Shown: in pieces, positions 1 to 8,026 of the stretch
How positions within the stretch are numbered: position 1 is the first letter of the stretch
How the letters are laid out: each line of letters opens with the position of its first letter
DNA from: an uncultured Bacillota bacterium
GTDB lineage: Bacteria > Bacillota > Clostridia > Oscillospirales > Oscillospiraceae
DNA: 64,000 bases
NCBI GenBank assembly: GCA_947383275.1
Contig: CANDCW010000003.1
Location: forward strand, 7,441 to 71,440
Reading direction: 5' to 3'
The notes under the pieces: model-generated
What the model was told of the DNA's origin: nothing
Seen by the model: the letters and a program-made list of their open reading frames with translations, nothing else
Database searches by the model: none
Program-made: the position numbers and the translations under genes

Positions 1-1
1 C

Positions 2-436
2 CGCACCGCGTTTGGAGCCACCATCGTCCAGAAGGAGACCAAAACCCGCTCCTCGGTGCGTACCCTATACCTGTCCGATGATCTGGCCAGCCTGCTCCGC
101 GGGGAACAGGAGCGCCAGGAGGAGCTGTACCGCTCCGGCAAGTTGAAGGAGCCCAGCCAGTTTGTGGTGCTGGACCACAAGGGCCTGCCCTACTCCCCCA
201 ACGCCCTGTCCCTGGCCTTCACCCGGTTTGTCAAAAAGAACAACCTGCCCCGGGTCACCCTCCACGGTCTGCGCCACTCCTTTGCCACCGTGGCCTCCTT
301 CCAAGGGGTGCCGCTGTTTGACATCGGGAAGGCCCTGGGCCACGCCACCCCTGCCACAACCGGCAAGATCTATACCCACCTGGTTGACCACACCCATGAG
401 GAGACCCTGATGAAGGTGTCCGACGCGCTGAAGTAA
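2..436 (+). CDS. Tyrosine recombinase (phage-type integrase), C-terminal part, 5' end outside window
   Basis: The reading frame is open from base 2, so the gene begins upstream of the window; 144 residues are visible. The catalytic end of a lambda-integrase-family tyrosine recombinase is clear: the HGLRHSFAT box supplies the His and Arg of the active site, GHATPATT follows, and KIYTHL carries the nucleophilic tyrosine. The first catalytic Arg lies before the window. Such enzymes break and rejoin DNA through a 3'-phosphotyrosine bond, either for phage or element integration or for XerC/D-type dimer resolution. The LGHATPATTGKIYTH variant is more typical of element integrases than of XerC/D. 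A strong hairpin terminator follows directly, so it is the last gene of its unit. Which element it belongs to cannot be seen. Confidence 0.9.
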   Translation, partial: RTAFGATIVQKETKTRSSVRTLYLSDDLASLLRGEQERQEELYRSGKLKEPSQFVVLDHKGLPYSPNALSLAFTRFVKKNNLPRVTLHGLRHSFATVASFQGVPLFDIGKALGHATPATTGKIYTHLVDHTHEETLMKVSDALK

Positions 437-450
437 GCCTTTTGCGCCAT

Positions 451-486
451 GCGGCGCGGCCGGGAGCCGCGCCGCTCCGTTGTTAT
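451..486 (+). terminator. Rho-independent terminator after the integrase
   Basis: A perfect 10-bp G/C stem (arms 451-460 and 466-475) with a 5-base loop starts 15 bases after the integrase stop. It is followed by a short, imperfect T-rich run (TCCGTTGTTAT). Confidence 0.7.
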
Positions 487-532
487 GCGAAGGGAACTAT
501 TCAGGACATCGCCGCCGTTTCGGCCTCCGCCC

Positions 533-614
533 TTGACATAGAGGACGCGGTGTCGTACTCTTTACATGAGGCTGCGGCATTCCCGGAAAGCGGACCGGAG
601 GCTTTGTCCGCTTT
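533..614 (+). promoter_or_regulatory. Possible promoter and leader hairpin before the DUF218 gene
   Basis: TTGACA at 533-538 is followed after 17 bases by TACTCT (556-561), a good -35 with a weak -10. The spacer region holds an imperfect dyad, GAGGAC (541-546) against GTACTC (555-560), loosely reminiscent of MerR-type operators, but no MerR gene is seen. A perfect 9-bp hairpin (arms 587-595 and 606-614) sits just before the ribosome site. It has no T-run, so it is more likely a leader structure than a terminator. All of this is inference from short motifs. Confidence 0.35.
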
Positions 615-637
615 AAAGTAGGAGCGAGGGGGAAACG

Positions 638-1294
638 TTGGAGTACATGGATGAAATACTGGAGCATGCGCGGGTCTTGTATGATTTCCTTTCCGATATG
701 GAGGAAACAGCGGATCAGGCGGATATTGTGCTGGCTATGGGGAGCCGGGACTTAAACGTGCCTGTGACGGCGGCGCGGGCCTTTTGGCAACGGCGGGCCC
801 GGTGGCTGGTGTGCAGCGGCGGGTTTGGAAAAGATACGGCGGCCCTGTTCCGCGAACCGGAGGCGGTGCTGTTTGCGGAGCGGTGTGTAAAGCTGGGCGT
901 GCCCGCAGAGCGTATCTTGGTAGAGGACCGGGCGTCCAACTCCGGGGAAAATGTTCGCTTCAGCAGGGCGTTGCTGGAAAAACGGGGAATTGTTCCCAGA
1001 ACGGGCGTGATTGCCGCGAAGCCCTACATGGCAAAGCGGGCCTGGGCCACCGCTGCGATGCAGTGGCCGGAGGTGCGCTGGAGCGTGGCCCGGTCAGAGA
1101 CCAGCTTCTGCGCGTATCTGGACCAGGGGAATGGCCTGGAGTCGGTTCTGAACCTGATGGTGGGGGACCTCCAGCGCCTCCGGACCTACGCCGGACGGTT
1201 TCAGGTGCCGGTGGAGGTTCCGGAAGCTGTCTGGGCCTCCTATGAGCGGTTGGCCGGGGCCGGATATGACAGGTATGTAATCCGGGAAGCCTGA
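638..1294 (+). CDS. YdcF/DUF218-like protein
   Basis: A 218-residue protein that fits the DUF218 (YdcF/SanA/ElyC) family. It has a hydrophobic strand ending VLAMGS near residue 33, then WLVCSGGFG, a GVPAERILVEDRASNSGEN segment (the family's hallmark ExxSxxTxEN-like box) and a later VIAAKPYMAKRA strand. There is no N-terminal membrane anchor, so a cytoplasmic YdcF-like form is likely. Members bind nucleotides or act in envelope metabolism, but the exact reaction is not established. The start is taken as TTG at 638 because GGAGCGAGGGGG lies 6-17 bases upstream; ATG at 647 is the alternative. The gene stands alone, and the sialic-acid locus begins after it with its own promoter. Confidence 0.75.
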   Translation: MEYMDEILEHARVLYDFLSDMEETADQADIVLAMGSRDLNVPVTAARAFWQRRARWLVCSGGFGKDTAALFREPEAVLFAERCVKLGVPAERILVEDRASNSGENVRFSRALLEKRGIVPRTGVIAAKPYMAKRAWATAAMQWPEVRWSVARSETSFCAYLDQGNGLESVLNLMVGDLQRLRTYAGRFQVPVEVPEAVWASYERLAGAGYDRYVIREA

Positions 1295-1303
1295 ATTATT
1301 TTT

Positions 1304-1392
1304 CACAAATCTATAAAAACGTCCGCAATTATGCCGCGCTGCCTTGAAACAGTCAGATAAGGATTGCATATTGCACAAATCTGTGGTACAAT
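1304..1392 (+). promoter_or_regulatory. Promoter of the ROK/epimerase/RpiR operon, with direct repeats
   Basis: TTGCAT (1364-1369), a 17-base spacer and TACAAT (1387-1392) form a plausible housekeeping promoter about 55 bases before the ATG at 1449. The 9-mer CACAAATCT occurs at 1304-1312 and again at 1374-1382, inside the promoter spacer. That placement would suit an operator, though the regulator is unknown; the RpiR protein of this operon is the obvious candidate. Confidence 0.55.
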
Positions 1393-1448
1393 TCCGCTAC
1401 GGTAATCTCTCACATATACAAGTTTAACCGGATAAAGGAGACATCGCT

Positions 1449-2828
1449 ATGAACAGATTTGGCATCAATGTGGACTTGAAAAATATTCCTGCGCTGGACC
1501 CAGGCTTTCTTCCCCTGATGCGTTTCAACCGTGCGTTCCTGGAAGGGGCCGGGAAGCCCATAGGGATTGCTGTGGAGCGGGCCGACGGCCAGATGGCCTC
1601 CTGCCACACCTTTATCCACGGCACGCCCGAGATGGCGGAGGCGGACCACTACTATGTGGAGCGGCTGGTGAAGACCATTTTATGGATGAAGGGCGGCTTC
1701 AAGGTTTATGTCAGCGGCGACGCGGCAACCTGCGAGTATTTGAGATCTGTATACTGTACCGGTGGGCAGCAGGAGTTCGACTGGGACTATATGGCCAACA
1801 TCTTTGAGCACCCCTTCGAGGTGGTGCTGGTGGACGAGGTTCCTCAGGCCAAGGACGCGCCCAAGGCCATCGGCGGCCACCTGGGCGGGTGCCGCATCGG
1901 CTTCGATGCCGGCGGCTCCGACCGGAAAGTGTCCGCTGTGATTGACGGCGAGACGGTCTACTCTGAGGAAGTGGTCTGGTTCCCCAAAACCAACTCCGAC
2001 CCCGACTACCACTACGACGGCATTGTGGCCGCACTCAAGTCCGCCGGCTCGCACATGCCCCGGGTGGACGCGGTGGGTGTGTCCTCCGCCGGGGTGTTTA
2101 TCAACAACCGCACTATGAACGCCTCCCTGTTTTTGAAGGTTCCCAAGGAAATCTATGACGAGAAGGTCAAGGACATCTATATCCGGGCCATCCAGGATAC
2201 CTTCGGCGACGTGCCCTACTGTGTTATTAATGACGGCGATGTCTCCGCCCTGGCCGGGGCCATGAGCCTGAACGACAACAGCGTGCTGGGCATCGCCATG
2301 GGCACCAGCGAGGCGGTGGGCTACGTGGACGAGGAGGGCCGGATTACCGGCTGGCTCAATGAGCTGGCCTTTGTCCCGGTGGACGCCCAGCCCGACGCCA
2401 TGCGGGACGAGTGGTCCAATGACATTGGCTGCGGGGTGAAGTACTTCTCCCAGGACGGCGTGATCAAGCTGGCGCCCCGGGCGGGAATCCAGCTGGATGA
2501 GAGCGCGTCCCCCGCCGAGAAGCTAAAGGCTGTCCAGAAGCTGATGGCGGAGGACGACCCCCGGGCCGTCCAGGTGTATGAGTCCATCGGCGTCTACCTG
2601 GGCCACACCCTGGCCTACTACTATGAGCTGTACGGCTGCCGGCACGTTTTGCTGCTGGGCCGCGTCATGAGCGGCAAGGGCGGCGACCTGATTTTGGAGA
2701 CCGCCAAAAAGGTGCTGGCCGACGAATACCCGGAGACCGCCGGAAAGATGGCGCCCGAGCTGCCCGATGAGAAGTTCCGCCGTGTGGGCCAGTCTATGGC
2801 CGCGGCCAGCCTGCCGGAAATCAAGTGA
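1449..2828 (+). CDS. ROK-family protein (sugar-kinase fold), probable role in N-acetylmannosamine or related sugar phosphorylation
   Basis: A 459-residue cytoplasmic protein with an ASKHA/ROK-like core. GFDAGGSDRKVS near residue 155 resembles the phosphate-1 loop, VGVSSAG near 210 and NDGDVSALAGAM near 260 resemble the ROK substrate/catalytic strand (Asp as base), and GIAMGTSEAVG near 280 resembles the phosphate-2 loop. An N-terminal extension of about 150 residues makes it longer than a usual 300-residue ROK kinase, and the ROK zinc motif CxCGxxGCxE is absent. The gene leads an operon with an AGE-family epimerase, and a NanA-like lyase lies nearby. NanK-like kinase activity is therefore a reasonable inference but not proven; a sensor role is also possible. 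AAGGAG precedes the ATG. Confidence 0.7.
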   Translation: MNRFGINVDLKNIPALDPGFLPLMRFNRAFLEGAGKPIGIAVERADGQMASCHTFIHGTPEMAEADHYYVERLVKTILWMKGGFKVYVSGDAATCEYLRSVYCTGGQQEFDWDYMANIFEHPFEVVLVDEVPQAKDAPKAIGGHLGGCRIGFDAGGSDRKVSAVIDGETVYSEEVVWFPKTNSDPDYHYDGIVAALKSAGSHMPRVDAVGVSSAGVFINNRTMNASLFLKVPKEIYDEKVKDIYIRAIQDTFGDVPYCVINDGDVSALAGAMSLNDNSVLGIAMGTSEAVGYVDEEGRITGWLNELAFVPVDAQPDAMRDEWSNDIGCGVKYFSQDGVIKLAPRAGIQLDESASPAEKLKAVQKLMAEDDPRAVQVYESIGVYLGHTLAYYYELYGCRHVLLLGRVMSGKGGDLILETAKKVLADEYPETAGKMAPELPDEKFRRVGQSMAAASLPEIK

Positions 2829-2839
2829 GGAGGATCTGC

Positions 2840-4045
2840 ATGGACCGTCAAAAACTGCAAGATGCGCAATCCTGGGTAAAAAGCGAGCTGGACCGCTCCG
2901 CCCGGTTCTGGCTGGAACACGGCATAGACCGGGAACACGGCGGGGTCTACACCTGTCTGGACCGGAAGGGCGAGATCTACTCCACCGACAAGAGCGTTTG
3001 GATGCAGGGCCGGTGCGGCTGGATTTTCGCTTTCCTGTGCCACACCTATGGGGCAAGGCAGGAGTGGGTGGAAGCGTCGAAGAGCTGCCTGGACTTTATG
3101 GAGGCGCACTGCTTCAACCGCGCCTGCGGCGACCGGATGTACTTTACGGTTACGGCCGAAGGCAAGCCCCTGCGCCAGCGGCGGTACTACTTTTCTGAGG
3201 CGTTCTGCGCCATCGCCAACGCCGAGTACTACGGTGTAACCGGCGACAAAAGCCGCCTGGAGCGGGCGCGGCAGTGCTACGATCTATACTGGGACCTGAG
3301 CCAGGGCAAGCCCGATCCCGTGGGCATGGGACCCAAGACAATTGCCGGGACCCGCAGCGGGCGGGCCTTTGGTACTCCCATGATTATCCTCAACGTCACC
3401 GGCGTGCTGCTGCGCACCGACCCTGAGCGGAAAGCGCTCTATGAGCAGCGGGCCCAGCAGTGCGTGGACGACATCTTCCAGTACCACGTTAAGCCTGAGC
3501 TGAAATGCACCCTGGAGAATGTGGACGTGGACGGAACCCCCCGGCTGTACTACACGGAAGGCCGCACGGTAAATCCTGGACACGATATTGAGGGCGTGTG
3601 GTTCCTGCTGGAGCACGCTCAGCGGACCGGGGACCGGGAGCTGGTGAAGAAGGCGGCGCAGATGTTCGACTGGGCCATTGACGCCGGCTGGGACAAGGAG
3701 TACGGGGGGCTACTCTACTTCACCGACTGCCTGGGCAAGCCCCCCGAGGCATATGAGCACGACATGAAGCTGTGGTGGCCCCACAACGAGATTCTCATCG
3801 CCTCCATGATGCTCTACCGGGACACCGGAGAGGAGAAGTACCTGGACTGGTTTTACAAAACCGCCGATTACTGCAAGGCCCATTTCTCCGATCCCGAGTA
3901 CGGCGAGTGGTACGGCTATCTCCGCCGGGACGGCCTGCCCACAATGCCCTCGACGAAGGGCAGCACCTTCAAAGGGCCCTTCCATATGCCCCGGAGCATG
4001 ATCCTGGTGGATGGTATGATATCTGAGATTCTGGCGCGTTCGTAA
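2840..4045 (+). CDS. N-acylglucosamine 2-epimerase (AGE) family protein
   Basis: A 401-residue protein of the AGE (renin-binding-protein) family, an (alpha/alpha)6 barrel that interconverts N-acetylglucosamine and N-acetylmannosamine or epimerises related sugars. Family features include WMQGRCGWIFA near residue 53, YYFSEAFCAIANAEYY near 114, PGHDIEGVWFLLEHA near 244, KLWWPHNE near 310 and a late FKGPFHMPRSM. The last three carry the conserved His/Glu catalytic residues, and the length matches the family. ATG at 2840 is chosen because AGGAGG (2828-2833) overlaps the stop of the upstream gene, which implies translational coupling. In this locus it would convert the ManNAc released by the NanA-like lyase into GlcNAc. 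Confidence 0.9.
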   Translation: MDRQKLQDAQSWVKSELDRSARFWLEHGIDREHGGVYTCLDRKGEIYSTDKSVWMQGRCGWIFAFLCHTYGARQEWVEASKSCLDFMEAHCFNRACGDRMYFTVTAEGKPLRQRRYYFSEAFCAIANAEYYGVTGDKSRLERARQCYDLYWDLSQGKPDPVGMGPKTIAGTRSGRAFGTPMIILNVTGVLLRTDPERKALYEQRAQQCVDDIFQYHVKPELKCTLENVDVDGTPRLYYTEGRTVNPGHDIEGVWFLLEHAQRTGDRELVKKAAQMFDWAIDAGWDKEYGGLLYFTDCLGKPPEAYEHDMKLWWPHNEILIASMMLYRDTGEEKYLDWFYKTADYCKAHFSDPEYGEWYGYLRRDGLPTMPSTKGSTFKGPFHMPRSMILVDGMISEILARS

Positions 4046-4058
4046 GGGGAGGTGCGGT

Positions 4059-4913
4059 TTGGAAAAGAACATCGTGGCGCTGATGCTCCAGGAGTATGAA
4101 AACTTTACCCGCTCGGAACGGAAAATTGCCGACTATGTGCTGGAACACCAGAAAGAGACCCAGTATATCAGCATCACCGACCTGAGCGCGGAGTGTGAGG
4201 TGGCAGTGTCCACGGTGTCTCTGTTCTGCCGGAAACTGAAGCTGGCCGGGTTCAACGACTTTAAGCTGGAACTGGCCCGGGCCTCCCTGCCCGCCGGAAC
4301 GGGCGCAAGCCAGCTGGCGGGGGAAATCCTGCTGGAGGACCCGCTGGGTACGGTGATGGGCAAGGTGCTCCACTCCCTTCAGGAGGAACTGAACAACGCT
4401 TATCACATGCTGTCCGAGGCGGCCGTTGCCCGGGCGGTGGACCTGCTTCGGGGAGCGGATCAGGTGGTCTGCCTGGGCCAGGGCAACCACTCGGTGGTGG
4501 CCCTGGCTGCCTGGGGGCAGTTCTCCACTACCTCCCCCAAATTCAAAACCATTCAGGACTCCCATATGCAGGCGGTGGTGCTGTCCACCCTGTCCAGGAA
4601 GGACGTGGTCCTCTACTTCTCCCACTCCGGCGCCACCCACGAGGTGTTGGAGGCGGGAGAGATCATCCGCAGCCGGGGGGCCAAGCTGATTTTGGTTACC
4701 CGGTATCTCAACTCCCCGGCCAGCGCCTATGCCGACACTGTTTTGCTGTGCGGGCCCAACGAACAGCCCTTCCAGTTTGGTTCCTCCTCTGCCTTTATTG
4801 CCCAGCTCTACGTGGTGGAGGTACTCCTCAGCGAATTTGTCCGCCGGGACCCGGAGGAGGCGGAGCGCAACCGGCAGGCGGTGGGCAAGTCGCTGACCCA
4901 GAAATGTGTTTAG
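4059..4913 (+). CDS. RpiR-family transcriptional regulator (HTH + SIS)
   Basis: A 284-residue regulator with an N-terminal HTH_6 domain (about residues 1-77; the ISITDLSAECEVAVSTVSLFCRKLKLAGFNDFK region includes the recognition helix). A C-terminal SIS sugar-phosphate-binding domain spans about residues 125-250 (VVCLGQGNHSVVALAAWGQF, then YFSHSGATHEVLEAGEIIRSRGAKLILVT). RpiR proteins in nan loci respond to a phosphosugar such as ManNAc-6-P or GlcNAc-6-P. Start is TTG at 4059, with AGGGGAGG six bases upstream. The gene follows the epimerase by 13 bases and is part of the operon. It is the likely local regulator of both this operon and the transporter unit, but its sites are not proven. Confidence 0.92.
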   Translation: MEKNIVALMLQEYENFTRSERKIADYVLEHQKETQYISITDLSAECEVAVSTVSLFCRKLKLAGFNDFKLELARASLPAGTGASQLAGEILLEDPLGTVMGKVLHSLQEELNNAYHMLSEAAVARAVDLLRGADQVVCLGQGNHSVVALAAWGQFSTTSPKFKTIQDSHMQAVVLSTLSRKDVVLYFSHSGATHEVLEAGEIIRSRGAKLILVTRYLNSPASAYADTVLLCGPNEQPFQFGSSSAFIAQLYVVEVLLSEFVRRDPEEAERNRQAVGKSLTQKCV

Positions 4914-4950
4914 AGGCTGCTGGAATTGGTCCGGCTGTTCAGGAGGGCTT

Positions 4951-5598
4951 ATGGGAGAGTTTTTCAACCCGGAAAAGGGAATATGGGCCTGGCTGAGCAC
5001 CATGGTGGACATAGTCGGGCTGTCCGTTTTGTGGATCTTCCTGTGCCTGCCGGTGGTGACCATCGGCCCGGCTACGGCGGCGCTGTACTACACCGTGGTC
5101 AAATACGTTCGAAAGCGGGAGGGCGGCGCGTTCGGGGCCTATCTGCTCTCCTTCCGGGACAACTTCAGAACGGGGCTGAAAGCCAGCCTGATTGCCGTCC
5201 CCGCCGCCTTGCTGCTTTATTTTGGGTACGATGTGGTTCGCTGGTACGGGACGCGGGTTGGCGGTATGGCCTACGTCCTCTATGTGGCTTACTACTTTGC
5301 CCTGATTCTCCCGGCGGGGGCGCTGTGCTGGCTGTTCCCGCTGCTGGGGCGGTTCGAGTATCAGGTGCGGGAGCTGTTCCGCACCGCATTCCAACTAGCC
5401 ATCGCCCATCTGCCCAGCACTGTTGTTGTAGTGCTGCTGGCGGCACAAACCGCTGTGTTCTGCGCGGAACGGTGGTGGCCGGTGGTGTTTATGCCCACCC
5501 TGGCCATGCTGCTCACCTCCTTGTTTTTTGAGCGGATTTTCCAAAAATATTCTCCGGAGCTGGCCCGGAAGGAGCCGGAGGCCCCGGAAGAGGAATAA
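4951..5598 (+). CDS. YesL-like (DUF624) membrane protein
   Basis: A 215-residue protein with about five hydrophobic segments: residues 14-42 (the VGLSVLWIFLCLPVVTIGPA box is the DUF624 signature), 72-88, 105-127, 143-160 and 164-182. The C-terminus is charged (ARKEPEAPEEE). YesL/DUF624 proteins commonly accompany sugar ABC transporters in Firmicutes; their job is unknown, with an accessory transport or sensing role usually assumed. ATG at 4951 was chosen because AGGAGG sits five bases before it. It follows the RpiR gene by 37 bases and is the last gene of the operon, ending at a strong bidirectional terminator. Confidence 0.85.
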   Translation: MGEFFNPEKGIWAWLSTMVDIVGLSVLWIFLCLPVVTIGPATAALYYTVVKYVRKREGGAFGAYLLSFRDNFRTGLKASLIAVPAALLLYFGYDVVRWYGTRVGGMAYVLYVAYYFALILPAGALCWLFPLLGRFEYQVRELFRTAFQLAIAHLPSTVVVVLLAAQTAVFCAERWWPVVFMPTLAMLLTSLFFERIFQKYSPELARKEPEAPEEE

Positions 5599-5599
5599 G

Positions 5600-5640
5600 A
5601 ACACAACCGGAGCGGTATTCCGCTCCGGTTGTGTTTTTAC
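5600..5640. terminator. Bidirectional terminator between convergent genes
   Basis: A perfect 16-bp stem (arms 5600-5615 and 5620-5635) with loop TATT. T-runs flank it on the plus side and A-residues lie on the other side, so it can end both the YesL operon and the convergent SGNH gene. Confidence 0.93.
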
Positions 5641-6284
5641 TACTGCGGCAGCAGAGCGGGAACCTGCTCCGCCAGCATGGCGGCCAGCTGGGTATGGCCC
5701 TTTCGGGTTAGGTGCATGTGGTCGATTTGATTGAACTCGCACTGTGCCGCGTCGATAAAGTGGGCCCCAACCAGGCCGGCGGTTTTTCTATAGTATTGGG
5801 GCAATTCCCGGGTTTTCACGTCGCAGCCGCGGCCCATGGCGGGGTCGTTCATTTCCGGGTGGATGGGAGGCGGGCAGACAATCAAAATATTGGGGGCGTG
5901 ATCCCCCCAGCAGTCCACGCTCTGGGCCTTGCGCACCAGGCGCTCCATGCCAATGCCGATGCAGGCGGCGTTGACACCCAGCCGCTCCTTGGCATCGTTT
6001 GTGCCGAGCATAATGATGAGCAGATCGATTACCTCGTGGCTTTTCAGCAGGGAATAGAGCACGGTCAGCGCGTCCATCGTCTCGTGGAGGGGATCGGGAA
6101 AGACGGTGGTCCGGCCGGACAGTCCCTCTTCGGTCACCAGATAATTGCTGCCCAAGGCGTTTTGGAGCAGGCAGGTCCACCGCTCCTCCTCGTTGAAGCG
6201 GGTACCGCCGTCGGCGCAGTCGGCGGGGTCGGCGCAGTAGCCGTGGGTATTGGAGTCGCCCAGGCAGAGAATGTGCTTTTTCAT
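5640..6284 (-). CDS. SGNH/GDSL hydrolase (esterase), possibly a sialate O-acetylesterase
   Basis: A 214-residue SGNH hydrolase with all four blocks: GDSNTHGY near residue 8 (nucleophile Ser), EGLSGRTT near 53 (block II Gly), GTNDAK near 97 (block III Asn) and DHMHLTRKGH near 195 (catalytic Asp and His). The spacing resembles the arylesterase/acyltransferase group typified by Mycobacterium smegmatis MsAcT. There is no signal peptide, so it acts in the cytoplasm. ATG at 6284 fits the GDS block beginning at residue 9 and has AAAGGA upstream; the frame is open further 5' but without similarity. Its position inside the sialic-acid locus suggests removal of O-acetyl groups from imported sialic acids, which is an inference. 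Confidence 0.85.
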   Translation of the reverse strand: MKKHILCLGDSNTHGYCADPADCADGGTRFNEEERWTCLLQNALGSNYLVTEEGLSGRTTVFPDPLHETMDALTVLYSLLKSHEVIDLLIIMLGTNDAKERLGVNAACIGIGMERLVRKAQSVDCWGDHAPNILIVCPPPIHPEMNDPAMGRGCDVKTRELPQYYRKTAGLVGAHFIDAAQCEFNQIDHMHLTRKGHTQLAAMLAEQVPALLPQ

Positions 6285-6343
6285 GGATGGCCACGTCCTT
6301 TCCGAATTTGGCTTATTGGGAAAAATGTTCTCATATACTATTA

Positions 6344-6371
6344 AGAGTAACATGGATTTTTTGTTTGTCAA
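6344..6371 (-). promoter_or_regulatory. Likely promoter of the SGNH esterase gene
   Basis: Read on the minus strand, TTGACA (6371-6366), a 16-base spacer and TACTCT (6349-6344) lie about 60 bases before the esterase start. It is back-to-back with the transporter promoter. Confidence 0.5.
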
Positions 6372-6380
6372 GGCAAACTG

Positions 6381-6483
6381 TTTCGATTTTTGGGGGGAGA
6401 TCCAGTATAAACTGCACAAAAATCGAAATTATTTTTGTTTATTCCACTGAAGTTGGCGGATTTTTAAAAATTTTTTCGATTTT
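6381..6483. promoter_or_regulatory. Cluster of three TTTCGATTTT sites (probable operators)
   Basis: TTTCGATTTTT at 6381-6391 and its perfect inverted copy at 6418-6428 form an 11-bp inverted repeat with a 26-base gap. A third copy, TTTCGATTTT at 6474-6483, ends three bases before the -35 box of the transporter promoter. This arrangement between two divergent promoters is what a repressor or activator binding region looks like. The protein that binds is not known; the RpiR regulator at 4059 is a candidate. Confidence 0.55.
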
Positions 6484-6485
6484 GA

Positions 6486-6514
6486 TTGACAGCCCATCCA
6501 TGTTCTTGTATAAT
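6486..6514 (+). promoter_or_regulatory. Consensus sigma-A promoter of the sialic-acid ABC transporter
   Basis: TTGACA (6486-6491), a 17-base spacer and TATAAT (6509-6514) match the housekeeping consensus exactly. It lies 60 bases before the ATG of the binding-protein gene. Confidence 0.9.
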
Positions 6515-6573
6515 TTATACATTAGCCCCAGCCTTACAACCACATTTTTTGTGAAATTGAAGGAGGAACTGCA

Positions 6574-7953
6574 ATGAAGATGAAGAAACTTGTCGCTGCG
6601 GCTCTGGCTGCCGCCATGTCTCTATCCCTCGCCGCCTGCGGCGGAGGAGGCGGAGCCAAGAGCAATCCCCCTGCGGGCAGCAATCCCCCTGCGGCTAGCA
6701 ATCCCGCAGCCAGCACCCCCGCGGCCTCGGGCGCCGCCACAGAGATCACCGCTTGGATTTATCCCGTGGGCGGCTGGACGGAGGAGTCCAACGTCAAGCC
6801 CCTGGTGGATGAGTTTACCGCGGCCACCGGCATCAAGGTCAATCTGGAGTGGCTGGCCTACGCCGACGGCGACGACAAGGTGAATACCGCCATTACCGCG
6901 GAGAAGGCCCCCGACCTGATTATGGAAGGTCCCGAGCGCCTGGTGGCCAACTGGGGCGCCAAGGGCTATATGGTGGATTTGTCCGACATGATTGATGATA
7001 CCGACCGCGCTGAGATCAACCCCGCCGCGCTGGCCGCCTGCACCAGCACCGACGGCAAGATTTATCAGTACCCCATGTTTATCACCGCCCACTGCATGGG
7101 CATTAATCTGGACGCTTTCAAGGCGGCTGGCGCCGACCAGTATCTGAACCTGGATAACCACACCTGGACCACCGATGGCTTCATTAAGGCGGTTGAGGCT
7201 CTGTACGCCGCAAAGAAGGACACCGTAGCCGCTGTCTACTGCAAGGGCCAGGGCGGCGACCAGGGTACCCGCGCCCTGATTAACAACATGTACGGCGGCA
7301 CCTTCACCGACGCGGGGCACACCAAGTACACCTGGGACGATCCCAACAACATCAAGGCCCTGGAGCAGCTGAAGAGCATGCCCGGCATTGCTTTCGACGC
7401 CTCCCTGGAGGGCGGCGACGAGCTGAAGCTGATGTACCAGGAAATTCTGGACATGGCTTTCTGCTGGAACATCGCCCAGCAGCTGGATCCCGCGCAGGCC
7501 CACGGCGACCCCGGCAAGACCATCAACGGCAAAGAGATCGTCTGCATGAACTTCCCCTCCCCCGACGGCACCCCCATTCTTCAGGGCGGCATCTGGGGCC
7601 TGGGCATCTTTAATAACGGCGACCAGGGCAAGATCGACGCGGCCAAGCAGTTTGTCAAGTGGATGTGCGACTCTGAGCACGCCGCCGACGCCGCCAAGAT
7701 TTCCAACTTCTTCTCCGCCCGCAGCGCCGCTGAGGGCACCGACCTGTCCAACATCTTTGCCGACAACGCCATTATGACCGAGTACAACAAGGTCATCCTT
7801 CCCAACCTGGGCGACTACTATCAGATCACCAGCGGCTGGGCCGGCGCCCGGGGCGAGTGGTGGGCGATGCTCCAGGAAGTGGGCAACGGCGATGACATTG
7901 CCACAGCGGTGGGCAACCACGTGGCTGCCGCCAACGCGCTGATAGCGGGCTGA
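6574..7953 (+). CDS. ABC transporter sugar-binding lipoprotein (family 1)
   Basis: A 459-residue extracellular solute-binding protein. It has a charged start MKMKK, a hydrophobic signal and the lipobox LAAC with Cys22, so it is lipid-anchored outside the membrane. A low-complexity linker rich in Asn-Pro-Pro-Ala and Ala/Ser (residues 23-55) follows. The mature part has the family-1 fold: an ITAWIYPVGGW strand, then VNLEWLAYADGDDKVNTAITAEKAPDLIME, and later GGIWGLGIFNN. Genes for two permeases follow, then YhcH and NanA homologues. Sialic acid is therefore the most likely ligand (compare the SatABC and SAT3-type systems), but the binding residues cannot be checked here. AGGAGG precedes the ATG by seven bases. 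No ATPase gene is present; a shared MsmX-type ATPase encoded elsewhere is usual for this class. Confidence 0.88.
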   Translation: MKMKKLVAAALAAAMSLSLAACGGGGGAKSNPPAGSNPPAASNPAASTPAASGAATEITAWIYPVGGWTEESNVKPLVDEFTAATGIKVNLEWLAYADGDDKVNTAITAEKAPDLIMEGPERLVANWGAKGYMVDLSDMIDDTDRAEINPAALAACTSTDGKIYQYPMFITAHCMGINLDAFKAAGADQYLNLDNHTWTTDGFIKAVEALYAAKKDTVAAVYCKGQGGDQGTRALINNMYGGTFTDAGHTKYTWDDPNNIKALEQLKSMPGIAFDASLEGGDELKLMYQEILDMAFCWNIAQQLDPAQAHGDPGKTINGKEIVCMNFPSPDGTPILQGGIWGLGIFNNGDQGKIDAAKQFVKWMCDSEHAADAAKISNFFSARSAAEGTDLSNIFADNAIMTEYNKVILPNLGDYYQITSGWAGARGEWWAMLQEVGNGDDIATAVGNHVAAANALIAG

Positions 7954-8000
7954 GTGTCCCGCGAAACATAAGCGGTAAAAAGAGAAAAGGGTTTTTGCGC

Positions 8001-8026
8001 CCCTCTCCCGCGAGGGCGGGAGAGGG
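8001..8026 (+). promoter_or_regulatory. Intercistronic hairpin between binding-protein and permease genes
   Basis: A perfect 11-bp G/C-rich stem (arms 8001-8011 and 8016-8026) has loop GAGG and no downstream T-run. Such stems between binding-protein and permease genes typically protect the upstream mRNA or attenuate readthrough, giving more binding protein than permease. Confidence 0.65.
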
